From Haplomitrium mnioides (lineage: Eukaryota > Marchantiophyta > Haplomitriopsida > Calobryales): 42,634 nucleotides of DNA. The notes under the pieces are model-generated. The model searched no databases. It was not told the DNA's origin and worked only from the letters and a program-made list of their open reading frames with translations. Position 1 is the stretch's first letter; each line of letters begins with the position of its first letter. The stretch is from contig JBNGIS010033957.1 in NCBI GenBank assembly GCA_049999725.1, positions 43,707-86,340 of the forward strand, in the 5' to 3' direction. Below are positions 9,703 to 20,392 of the stretch, piece by piece. The translations under genes and the position numbers were made by a program.

Positions 9703-10909
9703 TGTGAAGGCATGAGGCGAATACATGGCTTCTTCTATGTTTGAAATTCATGGCATAGTAGTTGGGATATTTGGAGGAAGGATATGGAGGATTTCAAGGA
9801 CATTGGAGGAAATATGGTTTTTTCAATTTTTAGCAAAATTTGTACAGACTTAATTGTGTTCTTGTAAGTTGCATGTCAAAGCTGATATTTCATAGGTAAA
9901 TAATTTATGTTAAATGTCATTAGTGACAATTTACAGAAGAGAAAAATCTGTTGTAAATCGGGAGTTATAACCGATCAAAGGTAAAATAAAACTCTGCAGA
10001 AAAGTCAAAACAGAGAGTATTTTAATAAGATAAAATACAAATATTATTATATGGATAGAAAGTTTATTTAATAAGCTTTCCAACAAGGTATAGTACACGC
10101 AATTTGGATCAGTATCAAGGATTTTAGAGAGATTATTCTAGAATGACTAAAAAGTAGAAAAGACAAGAAAAGCTTTAATCTTTGACTTGCTCTTTAAAGG
10201 AATCTTGAAATATGAAAGTAGCTTTTGTAGTTAGGTACAAATAAAAGGGAATAGCTGATTAGGTCAGATGTTTGGTCAAGGAAAGCTCCAAATGAGAAGA
10301 TTCTTCTTGAAAAAGTAAGAAAAAGTTAAAGTTACTTTAGAACTACTTTTGAGAAAAGCTCCAAATGAGAAGCTTCTTGAGAAAAAGCAATGATACTTTA
10401 GGAGATACTTTAGAATTTAAAATTGAAAGGCTAGCTTTTACCTAGAGTAAAAGAATCTATATATTTTACTAGTAGTAATTAGCTAGACTAGTATATAAGG
10501 AGAGAGAAGAGAGAGCAAAGGGGACTTGGAGTGGCTTGAGCTTAGACTTTCATTTTCACACTTGAGGAGTTCATTCTTGGAGAGACCATTGGAGAAGCGC
10601 TTGGAGGAGCTCTTGGAGGAGTCGCCAAGAAGACTCATTGGAGGACAAGCACTTGAGGAGGGGTTTCCAATAGAGTAACGAGTTGTGGAGAGTGAGAAAG
10701 GGTGAGAGCATGAGAGTGTTGAGAGATTTCTGGAGTAAAGAGTTTGATATTGGGCAAGAGATTTTGTATTGAGTACTTCTTTATGTACATTCTCTAGGAA
10801 TTGTTGAGTTTTGATGTGTGCAATCTTACTTCTATTCCCCTCTCATCTTAAATGTGCACTCAACATCAAAGTCACATGAGGAGAAACTGGCAAAGCAAGT
10901 AGCTTCACA
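9703..10909 (+). mobile_element. Solo LTR of a second family (S)
   Basis: The R3 copy reads straight through cacccggacacgtgg (24075-24090), while here 1.2 kb stand between caccgggac and agacacgtgg. The insert starts TGTGAAG and ends CTTCACA, a perfect inverted terminal repeat with TG...CA ends. The flanks ggac and agac look like a target duplication with one G-to-A change. A TATA box lies at 10492-10500. Its last 190 bases recur in inverted orientation at 42444-42634. No coding region is present, so it is a solo LTR left by recombination. Confidence 0.75.
10492..10500 (+). promoter_or_regulatory. TATA box of solo LTR S
   Basis: TATATAAGG is followed by a purine-rich gagagaagagagagc stretch, where a transcript start would be expected, leaving about 380 bases of R-U5 to the LTR end. 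Confidence 0.5.
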
Positions 10910-10911
10910 AG

Positions 10912-11075
10912 ACACGTGGTGGCTTGTAGGAATCTGTAGGCGACTGCGGAAACATGGCAGCTTGCGGGAATCCATGGGCGATTGCGAGACACATGGCGGC
11001 TTGCGGGAATTTGAAGGCGACTACAGAAACATGGCAGTTTGCAAGAATCCGTGGGCAACATCGGAGGCATGGCAG
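10912..11075 (+). repeat. 38-40-bp tandem array in the R1 LTR
   Basis: Units beginning acacgtgg or acatggc start at 10912, 10952, 10991, 11029 and 11067 (partial), each followed by a cttgcgggaatc-like segment and gcgactgc. The same array is at 24083-24245 in R3 (unit starts 24083, 24122, 24160, 24198, 24238). In R3 more units keep CACGTGG or ACGTGG, while here most read CATGG, a C-to-T change at a CpG. Confidence 0.8.
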
Positions 11076-12793
11076 CGGGGAAACAACCAAGGAGAGTTAC
11101 GAATCAGCCCGCGAGATACGTTGGGTAGCCAATCTGCGGGGTTGATCTGCAAGCCCAGCACTTTTTGGGCAATTCTTTTCGGATCTCTCTACAAAAAGAC
11201 CTCTCCGACCACTAACTTCGGGTCTGCACTCAACTTACTACTTTGGAGCAATCGGATCGGTGACTGCTATGGGTTTGCTAATGTGGATCAGCTGCAAGAC
11301 AATCTCACGTCGGGACTCTTCAAATGCAAGCATTGTTGATCCACGTAGGGCTCAGCACATTCTATCGTCAGCCTTCTCCAAAGTTTTCCTCCCCCGACCC
11401 TGAAGACATCGGATATGACCGTTAAAATTAGAATTGGATCTCAACCAAATTGACAGGTGCCACAATTTCAAGTAGCGGTTGCTAGCGAGAAAAACGACCA
11501 AGTCCAATGAGGAAGAAATGTGTGATCTTGATCAAGAAAGGCTTGGGAGGGGGGATGCGTGCTTGCCAGGGGGTATAGAAGGGATTACTACGATGATTAA
11601 GGGGATTGATGAAGATGCAAAATTGAGTTGTGAGAGCAAATTTGAAAAAGAAGACGCAGCGAGGGAGAGAGGAGAGCATTTCAAGAAGGATTCATGTGAG
11701 GTGAGTGGACTCGTGCAGGGGGACAAGTGGGGGTGGAGGTGGACTAAAGGGGCGTTGAGAATCGTTGAGCGTAGAGCTCTAGAGTCTCAAGCGATCCAAG
11801 TAAACTCATCATTGCAGATGGACCGACATTTGGAGGTGTATCGCTACTTGAACTTGAAGGGAATTCTTTCGGTCTTGAATTTGAAGGAGGCTGCCAAGGG
11901 GGGATCTAAGGGTGGTCTCAGCATCATCTGTACATGAGCATCAATCCTAGGGGCGCTTGGGGGCATTTTTGGTCGAATTTCTCAAGTGGAGTTAAGAGAG
12001 GAGTGGTTGTGTTAGTGCCCGCGCACTGTAGAGAAGATCCATTCAAAACTCAAGGTGGAGTGGGTGGCCAATAGTCGAGGGTACTGTCTTCCAAAGGTGG
12101 AAGTTAAAGAAATCCTCTTCTGAGCATGAGGAAGTAAATTCAGGGCTTCTTGCGAGGGAAGTTGAAAAACTATCTGGATGAGAGTGCGTGGGGGAAGAAT
12201 TTGAGGAAGATTGGAGTTGCTGATAGGAGTTGAAGGAAAGTTTGGAGAAAAGATTGGTTCTTGAGATGCAAGAATGCCTGCAATGTTGGCAAGGTAGGGT
12301 ATATGTATAAGTGTATCTATGTGCATGTGTCTAGTTAGATTTGTAATCTGTTTGTAGTTCTGTGAAGTTCTTAATATTTAGAGTACCTGCATTCCATTTG
12401 TCAAATCCTAAGGACACCTTGGGAAGGGGAAGTTAGGACTAATAACATTGGATTGTGATAATTGGATGTTGGGACCTGTTTCCCTTTTGTACACAAGGTG
12501 ATTGGGTCCAGTTTTGGGCTCCTAAAGTATATTTCGGAATTGACTCAGCAACGTATCCATCCACCCGTATGTGCCCTTGAGAAGTGAATGTGAATGAGCA
12601 GGTTTGCTGTTGAAGCAATTGTTGGCCAGTGGCAAGGACTATGAGACAAAGGGGAATCACTCAAGGCCCCCAAGAGAGGATTTGCAAAGAGGCCATTGCA
12701 TTCAAGAATCAGTTGCCTTGTTCTACCCACCCATGCCTTCCAAGTGGCACTTTTCGAGGTTAAGGCCTGAAGAAGGGGTGTGACTTGCATCTT

Positions 12794-12810
12794 TTGGCAT
12801 TGGGAGGAGC
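12794..12810 (+). promoter_or_regulatory. PBS of R1 (tggcattgggaggag type)
   Basis: Right after the LTR end comes ttttggcattgggaggag. The corresponding place in L (32008-32024, minus strand) reads ttttagcgctagaaggaggg, and R3 has gggcattgggaggag at 37000-37014. The three align at a TGG-started primer site that differs from the tRNA-Met type of G1. The priming tRNA cannot be named from sequence alone. Confidence 0.55.
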
Positions 12811-13242
12811 AACGGTAGTTGTGTGCATGCACGTGTTGTGTTTGGGTGTTGTGAGGTGTTGTGACAATCAATCCCGAGATGGTAAGTAGGAGTTGGGGTC
12901 AATTTGGTGCAAAGCCCCTCCCATACAAGGTCCTGAAACACTAGTCAACCCTTAACTAGGTGTAAATCGGTTGGAAAAGAGTTAAGGCTCCGACCACACA
13001 GCTAACATACACTGTTTGGTGATCACGGTGGGACAAAAGAGTTCTGGAAAGCCACATTGCAGTAATTTGTTGAGTAAACAGCGGAGCAAGGAAAATGAAT
13101 ATGGAATTTTGGGAGCAACGTAGCACCAGAAGTGGAAGGAGATCAGCCAAGGAGGTTGCTTGGTTCGAATAAAGGAGGGATCTTGCTCAGAAGTAGAAGA
13201 AGCTTGGAAAGGGCGTCCAGAGCTTCCTATACCATACCATCC
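12811..13242 (+). other. R1 untranslated leader
   Basis: The region between PBS and the first in-frame ATG is shared with R3 up to ggctccgacca (12996; 37191 in R3). The gag frame is open upstream to 13132 without an ATG, and a second frame with an ATG at 13101 (MEFWEQRSTRSG) runs into a stop near 13173, so the true ancestral start may have been shifted. No other feature is seen. Confidence 0.5.
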
Positions 13243-14775
13243 ATGCCCCCAATGGCCAATATAGGGTATGTGACACAGAGGTCTCGATTCAAATACAAAA
13301 CATTTTGGGGATCTACTAGGGAGGATCCAAATGAGTGGTTGGATGAGTTCGAGGGCACATTCTATGCAAATGGGGAGAACCTCATCAAGGAGGCCATTCT
13401 CTCGGGAGTGTTGAAAAGGGAGGCTGGTCCTTGGTACCAGACCCTACTAGAGGCCACCAAAAGGAATTGGAACACTTTCAAGGTGGCCTTCTTAGAGAAA
13501 TTCAGGAAGATAGGTGGGGAGTCCAAGGCCTTAATCAAGATAGGCCAAATGGAGATGAAGAAAAACGAATCAGTGCGGAAGTTCCTGCAACGTTTCTAAA
13601 GGATGGCCCAGACGATTAACCCCCCTGCATTGGATGGGATGCTTACCTTCTGGTTCATTTCGGCCATATCCAGAAGTCTAAGGGCCTGGGTGAGGAGGTC
13701 AAACCCCACATGCCTTGAGCAAGCAGTGGAAGAAGCCCAGTCCTATATCAAAGCTGAAGTAGGAAGCTCAAAGAGGAAGTTGAAAAGGAGGGATGAGTCT
13801 GACATTTCCTCAGAGAGTTCTAGTTAGGAAGATAGCTCTGACACCAGTTCCTCTTCAGAGTCTGAATCAGAGAGCAAGAGTAGCCCAGAGAGCTCAGAGG
13901 ATGAAAGGTCCCACATGAAGCGGAAGAAGAAGGGGAGCAAAAAGAAAAAAGAGGCCAAAGAGAAGAGGGCCAAAAAACATGATAGGCATAAGGAGGCCAA
14001 GGAGAGGAAGGTCCACCAATCCTATGATAGAGGCGTTGGGGGAGAGACCAGTAGAAGGAGGGGGGTCAAAGACCCCATGGAGCAAATTAATTCGAAATTA
14101 GAAGCCATGATGATCCATTTTGCAGGTCTGAAACCCGAGGGGAAAAAAGTGTTAACACGGAGGGCGCATGTCTAGTGCGTGAAGTGCAGAACCTATGGGC
14201 ACTCCCCCCAAGAATGCCCCCTAGATGGGACGTCTATCCATTATGTAAGTGTGAGGGAGGATCCACTCGAGTGGTACCATGAGGAGGTGGAATATGTACA
14301 AGAGGAGCCATGTGAGCTCGTGTACCAAGTGGTCAGCCAACCATGACCGATGGCAGGCAGACCGGTCAATATGGTGCTTGGCTAATCAGTAGCATGGGGG
14401 CACGCATGGCCGGAAGGGTCAGGGGTCGGCCCGAACCGGACTAGGGTGATGGTATGCTAGAACTATGGGCAGCCATGCCATATTTCCCCTTATTTTCCAG
14501 AGCCCAGGAAGCAAGGGTACGGCATGCCAACACCATTGTGTACCAGCTGCAAGAAGGAAGGGCATCTGGCCAATAATTGCCCCCATCCCAGAAGGCAGGA
14601 GTTGCCTCCCAACCCGGCCCAGCAAGCGCCACCGCCGGCAATAGTCAACTTGGTGACCACTTCATGGGAGCATGGAGCAGAGTTTCCAGAAGTGGAGGCA
14701 CCAGAGGAGGAGGACTGCTACAGAGTGGCCACTAGGGCAGCATCCAGGGCCAAGGAAAAGGGAAAGGCCGAGTAG
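13243..14775 (+). pseudogene. R1 Gag: capsid, charged linker, three zinc knuckles
   Basis: Gag forms the particle and binds element RNA. The start is set at 13243 because the ATG pair at 13243 and 13252 matches the first ATG of L's gag (31824). Capsid features are DPNEWLDEFEGTFYANGE, LKREAGPWYQTLLEATKRNW and ESVRKFLQRF. A Ser/Asp/Glu-rich stretch (13790-13910) passes into a Lys-rich one (13912-14020). Three CCHC-like knuckles follow at 14176-14217, 14455-14496 and 14539-14580. The middle one has Tyr for its second Cys, Cys for the Gly before His, Phe for its last Cys, and a TAG. Stops fall at 13597, 13825, 14173, 14344, 14383, 14458 and 14773, all without frameshift. Confidence 0.8.
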
Positions 14776-15927
14776 GCCCAAAAGAAGGAGAGGACTGCAA
14801 ACGTGCTCCCCACTGAGGAGGACTCAGATTACAAGAGAGGGAACCCTAAGTTATTTTATCCGAAGGAGGAGGAAGAAGTGAAGAAGCAGCTGGAAGCCTT
14901 GGAGGCGGCTGAAGCTCAGCAAGCGACGGAGAAGACCCTATGGGAGGTCAATCGCAGAAACGCCGCTAGGCAGGCAAAACAAGACCATGCGCCCTAGCTG
15001 CCACCCAACACTTGCGCGCCTTACAGCATCCAGAGGGATGTAAGGGACTGCTCGGTCACTGCGATAGTAGGTCAGTTGATTAGGGACAACCCTATATACA
15101 AGAGGCAGCTCCGGGAGCTACTCATGGGCGATAGAAGGAAAAGAAAGCTCTCCACGGTGGGCACCACCGCCAACTTAAGGATGATCTGCGAGGATAAAGG
15201 AGCTCTAGAGATAGACATCCAGATTGTAGGGTGCACTCTGCCCTTGGTGCACGTAGATAGAGGGGCATGAGTGAACATCATGGTGGAGGAGACCGCCCAC
15301 CGACTTGGTTTTAAGACTTTCCAACCAACCAAGAGGATTATGCAGCTAGCTGATGGGTCTAGGGTTAAGCCTTTAGAAGCCTTGCTGAAGGTACCAACCT
15401 GGATTGGGGGGAAGGAGTTTGCCCTGAATTGCCTAGTTATGAGGCCGGCCAGGAGTTCCCCATACCCTGTTTTAATCGGAATGCCCTGGTTGTATGGTGC
15501 CAAGGTAATGCACAATTGGGGAGACTCCACCTTAGTGTTCGGGCCCGACAAGACTGTGGTGCATTACGACCCTATCCCCCATGAGGAAAAGATCACAAAG
15601 GACAAGGAATATGACACAAAGTGGTTGGTGGAAGAGGAGTCTGAGGACGAGAACACTTACTGGATGAAATTGGTGAGTGACATGACAGAGGCAAACTTTT
15701 TGGGCAACACTGAAACCAAAGTGAACCAGTTGGAGACCTCTATCTTTGGGGTATGGGACACGAAGGAAGCTGGATCAAGAGTGACAACCCTCAGCTCTGG
15801 ACCTAATCTAAAAAGGGAGTCAGAGGCATCCACATCCACCCTTGAAACTGAGCTAAAAGGGGAGTCGACTACAACTATCATCTCGGAGGAGGATGATCAC
15901 CTAAGGAGGACGAGGGAGCACGACTAG
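14776..15927 (+). pseudogene. R1 aspartic protease region, degenerate
   Basis: After an acidic-basic linker (EEEEVKKQLEALEAAEAQQ) the text passes TAIVGQLIRDNPIYKRQLRELLMG to the active site HVDRGA at 15250-15267, with Asp at 15256, and a TGA at 15268 where L has Gly. L reads VEGGAG here, so the family motif was probably Asp-Gly-Gly, a form seen in some plant gypsy proteases. MIMQLADGSRVKPL-like text and PVLIGMPWLYGAKVMHNW make up the rest of the fold. An acidic tail to 15924 has no known domain. Stops at 14995, 15268 and 15925 and Arg for Gly beside the catalytic Asp argue against activity. Confidence 0.75.
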
Positions 15928-16900
15928 AAGCCTGCTGTAGGCAGCCAAAGGCTCGCCCACTTGGAGTCAGATTATGACTCCACGAACAAGAATAAGGGGG
16001 AGGTCATCAGGGCGGAGCAGTACCGAGAGGTAATGGTTCTCGGAGGGAGGACATTCCAGCTTAGGTTTGCCCTAAACAAAGGACCTGAGAGAGTCTTCAT
16101 GCAAACCCTCGGGAATTTCAATGACATATTTGCATGGAGTCATACTGACTTGAAGGGCGTGCTCAGAGAACTAGAGGAGCACATAATTGATTTGGAGGCC
16201 AATGCTACCCCCGTAAGGCAACGACAGTACAGAATGAACCCACGCTTCTCTCTGCTGGTTAAAGAGGAGGTGAATAAGCTCCTAGAGACATGGTTCATAT
16301 ATCTTGTCTTGAACAGCGAATGGGTGTCCCCTTTGGTGGTAGTGCCGAAGAAGGCGGGCTTGGACGGGAAACCGAAGATCAGGGTTTGCCAGGACTTCCG
16401 TGAACTGAATGCGGCAACCAAGAAAGACCACTACCCTCTACCTTTCACTGATGTTGTGCTGGACCTGGTGGCGGGCCAGGAGGTTTACAATTTCATGGAT
16501 GGGTACTCCGGATATATTTAGGTGTGGATACGAGAGGAGGACCAACTAAAAACTGCTTTCACAACGGAGTGGGGAGTGTTTGCCTTTTGGAGAATGCCAT
16601 TTGGGCTCTATAACGCCCCAAGTACATTCCAGAGGTTGATGATGAATATGTTTCGGGACTACCTCAAAAAATTCGTGGAGATCTTCATAGACGACTTTGT
16701 GGTGTATGGCCAAGTAAAAGATCATGAGGAGCACGTGCGGCTTACCTTTCAGCGTTGCAGAGAAACAAGGCTGCAGCTGCACTTGAGAAAATGCTTCTTT
16801 GCAGTAAGGGAAGGGATACTACCGGGGCATAGTGTCTCCAGCCAAGGAATTTCCATGGACCAGGAAAAGGTGGTAGTATGGTTGGGTGTGGCATTTCCAA
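15928..16900 (+). pseudogene. R1 reverse transcriptase, degenerate
   Basis: This is the RNA-dependent DNA polymerase of the element. It contains VRQRQYRMNPRFSLLVKEEV, PLVVVPKK, KIRVCQDFRELNAATKKDHYPLPF, FMDGYSGY, FTTEWGVFAFWRMPFGLYNAPSTFQR and the intact active site FIDD (paired Asp codons 16690-16695), then LRKCFFAV and GHSVSSQGI. It is in the frame of Gag and protease, so a single Gag-Pol frame is likely. One stop, TAG at 16519, sits in GYI*VWI where Gln would fit (CAG to TAG). The RT is the best-preserved domain in the window and the most useful for placing the family; it looks Athila/Tat-like to me. Confidence 0.85.
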
Positions 16901-17412
16901 CGTGCCAGGTGGAGGTGCAGGGATTCCTGGACTGTGTGGGCTACTACCGGCGGTTCATCCCAAAATTTTCCCTAGTAGCCTACCACCTAACTAAGATGGT
17001 GAAGAAGGGCAGTGACTTTGAGCCAACAGAGCCCATGACTTCTAGCTTTAGTGAGCTCAAAAGGCGATTAGCCAACGCACCTATCTTGGCACCTCCAAAC
17101 TGGTCCAAAGAGTTCCACGTGATGGTGGATGTTTCAGGCTTCTGTGTGGGAGTAGTACTGAGTCAACTAGACAAGGAAGGGAGGGACTACCCGATCTACT
17201 TTGCTAGCAGACTCCTCTCAACGGCAAAAAACAATTACTCACCCATCGATCGTGAGGCCCTGGGGATAATTTACTTGCTGAAGAAATTCAGGCACTACTT
17301 GCTACACTACAAGGTAGTGTTCTACACTTATCATGATGCCATGAACTACATGGTCAACAAGCTTGATCTGACTAGGAGAGTGGCGAGGTGGATGCTGTTA
17401 CTCAGTGTTTGA
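16901..17412 (+). pseudogene. R1 RT connection and RNase H, degenerate
   Basis: VGYYRRFIPKFSLVAYHLTKM is the connection segment. RNase H, which removes the RNA strand of the hybrid, begins at about 17110 with FHVMVDVSGFCVGVVLSQ (first Asp) and has DREALGIIYLLKKFRHYLL (Glu). The next acidic position, usually Thr-Asp-His, reads YTYHDA near 17325-17345, so Asp is Tyr. The frame ends in a TGA at 17410; the text FDFEVRIKPKKK resumes one base over, which shows a small indel at about 17405-17410. Confidence 0.8.
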
Positions 17413-18490
17413 CTTTGAGGTGCGGATTAAGCCCAAGAAGAAACACCAAAATGCAAACTTCTTCTCGAGGATTGAGGGGCAGTCGAGTGCAGAGGGAGTG
17501 GAGGACACTTTCCCAAATAAAGACCTATTCTACATAAGGGAAGGGAGTCCCACATAGTACGGGGACATCATTGGGTTCCTCTTGACGGCAAGGATCCCCC
17601 TAGGGCGCAACCCGGAACAAGCAGCAGTATTTCTCAGAAAGGTGAGGCCCTTCCTCATGATCAAGGGAATGCTGCACCGACAAGGCATGGACGGGCAAAT
17701 ACGCATGTGTCTGGAGAAAGACTAGTCCACGGTGGTGATGCGGGCGATGCACGAGGAAGAGGCCGGTGGTCATTTTGCGGCAGAAACCACCATTCGAAAG
17801 ATTGTGGACGCTAAATATTGGTAGCCCACCCTACATAGGGATGTCCATTTCTTTGTAAAAAGGTGTGACGCCTATCAAAGGGCTGGGAAACCGGCAACAG
17901 CATACCACCATCCCCTAGTGCCGATTATTCCCTTAGCCCCATTCGAGAAGTCGGGGATTGACTTCATTGGGCCCATCACTCCGTCCACGAGGCGCGAGAA
18001 TAGGTACATTCTGCTTTCCACTAACTATGCCACCAAGTGGGTGGAGGCTATAGCAACCAGGAAGGATGATGCAGCGACGATGGCCCGATTCCTCTATGAG
18101 CAGATCTTCACTTGATTCGGGGCACTGCTGGAGTTGGTAAGTGACCAATGCACACATTTTGTTAATCAAGTCATTGGTGAGCTCACAGGGAGGTATCTAG
18201 TCAAGCACCAAAAAACCACAGCCTATCACCCGAAGGCTAATAGGTTAACAGAGAGGGCCAACGAGATTATAGGCAAGATTTTGAACAAAGCAGTGGCAGC
18301 CAATAAAGTGGACTGGGATCTGAAGTTGCTGACCGCCACCCATGCATATAACCTAGCCTACAAGACCACCATTGGCCACTGCCCTTACTTCCTAGTCTTT
18401 GGACAGCACTCGCTGGTCTCGGTAGAGTTTGAAGTCCCAACAACTCGGGTGACAGTAGAGGAGAGAATGGCAGAGGGTCCGAGCTGAACG
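17408..18490 (+). pseudogene. R1 integrase, degenerate with intact DD35E
   Basis: Reading in the +2 frame from 17408, the zinc domain has MHEEEAGGHF and CDAY-QRAGK, the last Cys being Tyr. The core keeps all three catalytic residues: Asp 17960 (GIDFIGP), Asp 18143 (SDQC, where Gly is usual after Gln) and Glu 18251 (TERAN), with 35 residues between the last two. ATHAYNLAYKTTIGHCPYFLVFG is the standard end of the core. Stops lie at 17555, 17723, 17822, 18113 and 18485, at places where Gln, Trp or Arg would fit. Integrase joins cDNA ends to target DNA and makes the 5-bp duplication seen around L. Confidence 0.85.
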
Positions 18491-18811
18491 AAAAGGGTAC
18501 ATCAGCTGCACGCCTTAGAAGAGATCAGGGCAAGGGCGCACGAGAGGCTGGAACATCAGCAGCAGCTGACCAAGAAGCAACATGACAAGAAGCTGCAACC
18601 AATCGACTTCAAAGGTGGGGATTTGGTGTTGCTCTACGACAGTAGGTTTTTGCACTTTCCCGAGAAGTTGCATACCCTGTGAATGGGGCCCTACCTGGTG
18701 AGAGTGCTTCATGACAATGGGTCCATATAGTTGAGCACAATGATAGGGGCACACCTTCCCAATCGGGTCCATTACGATCGGCTCAAGCGGTATTACCACC
18801 AAGAGGATTAA
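18491..18811 (+). pseudogene. R1 integrase C-terminal tail
   Basis: RVHQLHALEEIRARAHERLE, KQHDKKLQPIDFKGGDLVLLYDS, MGPYLVRVLHDNGS and HYDRLKRYY match the DNA-binding C-terminal region that follows gypsy integrase cores. Stops at 18680 (Trp expected) and 18728 (Gln expected) break it; TAA at 18809-18811 is the natural end. No chromodomain is seen, unlike in G2. Confidence 0.75.
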
Positions 18812-19096
18812 TTGGGAGGGTACCTCCGTGTACAGCGGGCGTTGGAGTTTTTGTACATATGTATGATTAGAGTTGGCGTGTGTTGCGTACCACTGTCCGA
18901 CAAGGGAGTGCGGGTGTTAGGTATAGGAGTTTGGTGTTGGGCGGGTTCATTCGTGTCCTCTTGTTGTGTGAGTGGTGCGTTGTGTGGTGGCCAAGTCGAC
19001 TAAAGAGCATCCAGCGAGGAAGGTCAGAGTGGCAGCCACAGAGGAGCCCAAGAAGGTCAAAAGGAGGAAGGGTGTTTGCGGGGTCGCTGCACAATT
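18812..19096 (+). other. R1 non-coding segment before the PPT
   Basis: No gene is seen. The last 85 bases (cagccacagaggagcccaag ... ggggtcgctgcac) align with L's pre-PPT segment on the minus strand (29075-29160, cagcaacagaggcacc ... cgcggggacgcg). This shows where the deletion in L rejoined the common 3' region. Confidence 0.6.
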
Positions 19097-19109
19097 AAAG
19101 GGGGAGTTA
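19097..19109 (+). promoter_or_regulatory. Polypurine tract of R1
   Basis: aaagggggagtta directly precedes TGTCAG, the LTR start. L has the same tract on the minus strand (aagggggagtta, 29059-29070) before TGTCGG. It primes plus-strand DNA synthesis. Confidence 0.85.
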
Positions 19110-20392
19110 TGTCAGTTGGGTGTGTTTGAGTGTTTTTTTTATTTGTGATTACTGAGCTCCTAGCCTGGTTAAGTCCTTCAGTTTGTATTAGTCATTGGTA
19201 TTCCATTATATATTATTGTTTTATTGTCATTATTCTTTCCTCCCCCTCTCTTCCCTCTCTCCTCTCCCTTCTCTTTCTTTTCTTTTCTGCTTTCCCCAGT
19301 GGATGTCATGAATCATGCAAAGCATGGAAGAGCCCTGGGAAATCAAGAGGAGTCGAATGAGAATGCAAGCAGGATGTGTAAATGGACTCGCAGGAAAGCA
19401 AGAGGGGAGCCAGGCGGGGTGATTGAGAGCAGGGAAGGGAAATTCCAGGTCCAAGAAAGAGGGCGAGAAACTAGGAAGAGGGCCACATGCAACTGGGCAG
19501 ATTGCAGATGGGGAAGCTGGCAGAACACGAGCGGATCGAGCAGGAGATTGCATGAGAGCTACAAATCCAGTGGGGACGCGAGGAGGTGAGAAGGAGGACA
19601 ATCAGGATTCATACAGAGGGCTATCGAGCGAGCGGGCCTGAAGTCGCAGCAATGTGAAGAATCGCCCAGCGGCAACGAACGACTTACAAAGGAGGATGTT
19701 GCGCGTGAAGCTAAGTAGAGAGAAGGCAACTGTGCGAAATCTGAGGACGAGGTCCTACGGTAGGTCGCCCAGCTGAGAAGAAAGGGAAGCCCCTTCGGAA
19801 TTGGAAGTTGACTGTGAAAATTGAATAAGAGGAGGAAGATCCCTACGAAGAATCAAACTGAAGGAAGAAAGGTCCGAGGAACCCGAAGGATGGATCGGAA
19901 CTGAGTCATACAATGTGGGGAGCCCCAGTTAAAAAGGGTTTCGATTGTAGATCCGCGGTGGAGAGCTCCAGTTAAAAGGGTTCCGACTGGAGACCTGAAG
20001 TGGGTCCCCAGTTAAAAGGGATCCGTTCCGAGGTGTCCGCGGGTCGTAAGCTAAAGCTTGAAGGGCAAAACAGGGATGAGTGAAGCGGTGACTAATGAAA
20101 ATGTGACTTGTCACCATTCTGCGACATGGAGCATTGTTGGGGAAGGATAACTATGCATCAAGGCTTGAAGGACGAAGTGACGACTCATGATTTCAGAGTG
20201 ATTGCGGGAGTCCGTGGCACGCTACGAATGACGTAGCAGCTCTAGGGAGTCTGCAAGTCTTCACGGAGAGGTAGCGGGCCCCGCAAGACTTAACAAGACT
20301 CAACCCTCATAAGTGGTTGTCGTAGCATAGCAGTGGTACTCCAACCCCGAAAAGAACAACCTGAGATCGAACCACGCAAGATCTACATAGAA
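19110..20392 (+). repeat. 3' LTR of R1, 3'-truncated
   Basis: It begins TGTCAGTTGGG after the PPT and shows the family order: U3 start, then cagttaaaagggttccga-type repeats at 19915-20040, then atgacgtagcagctc at about 20230. Homology fades near 20390, where sequence of the opposite orientation (M) begins. It shares no overlap with the retained part of the 5' LTR, so LTR divergence cannot be used for dating. Confidence 0.6.

Larger units (their letters stand above)
9474..12785 (+). repeat. 5' LTR of R1, 5'-truncated and interrupted
   Basis: The left edge is where homology with R3 (23819 on) begins, directly after the broken RNase H of G1. The segments 9474-9702 plus 10910-12785 align with R3 (23819-24905 and 35949-36990) and, from about 11700, with R4 (41850-42443). 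The right edge is set by the shared ending ttaaggcctgaa...gggtgtgact, matching the CA end of L's LTR, followed by the PBS. It lacks the LTR start and the minisatellite. The uninterrupted insertion site of L (gtgga, 11739-11743) lies here. Confidence 0.7.
9474..20392 (+). mobile_element. Long-LTR Ty3/gypsy element R1 (autonomous type, dead)
   Basis: R1 consists of a 5'-truncated 5' LTR (9474-12785), PBS (about 12794-12810), a Gag-Pro-RT-RNase H frame (13243-17412), integrase after a frame change (17408-18490), a C-terminal tail to 18811, a PPT (19097-19109) and the start of a 3' LTR (19110 on). RT and RNase H sequences such as FMDGYSGY, RMPFGLYNAPSTFQR and FIDDFVVYG resemble the Athila/Tat branch more than chromoviruses; I see no chromodomain. 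Eighteen in-frame stops can be counted. The 5' LTR also carries the solo LTR S. R1 supplies the pol functions missing from its relative L. Confidence 0.8.

Noticed and set aside
10818-11339. 173-codon open frame on the plus strand
   Set aside because: It starts in solo LTR S and runs into the R1 LTR array, so it crosses an insertion boundary, and its repeats follow the 38-40-bp DNA repeat.
13243-18811. TAG read as an amino acid (alternative code or readthrough) in R1
   Set aside because: TAA and TGA also interrupt the frame, Trp as well as Gln sites are hit, the integrase needs a frameshift, and catalytic residues are lost. Decay explains all of it.
19224-19641. Open frames on both strands at the start of the R1 3' LTR
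   Set aside because: They are in LTR U3, overlap each other on opposite strands and are Ser/Arg/Pro-rich without a domain.
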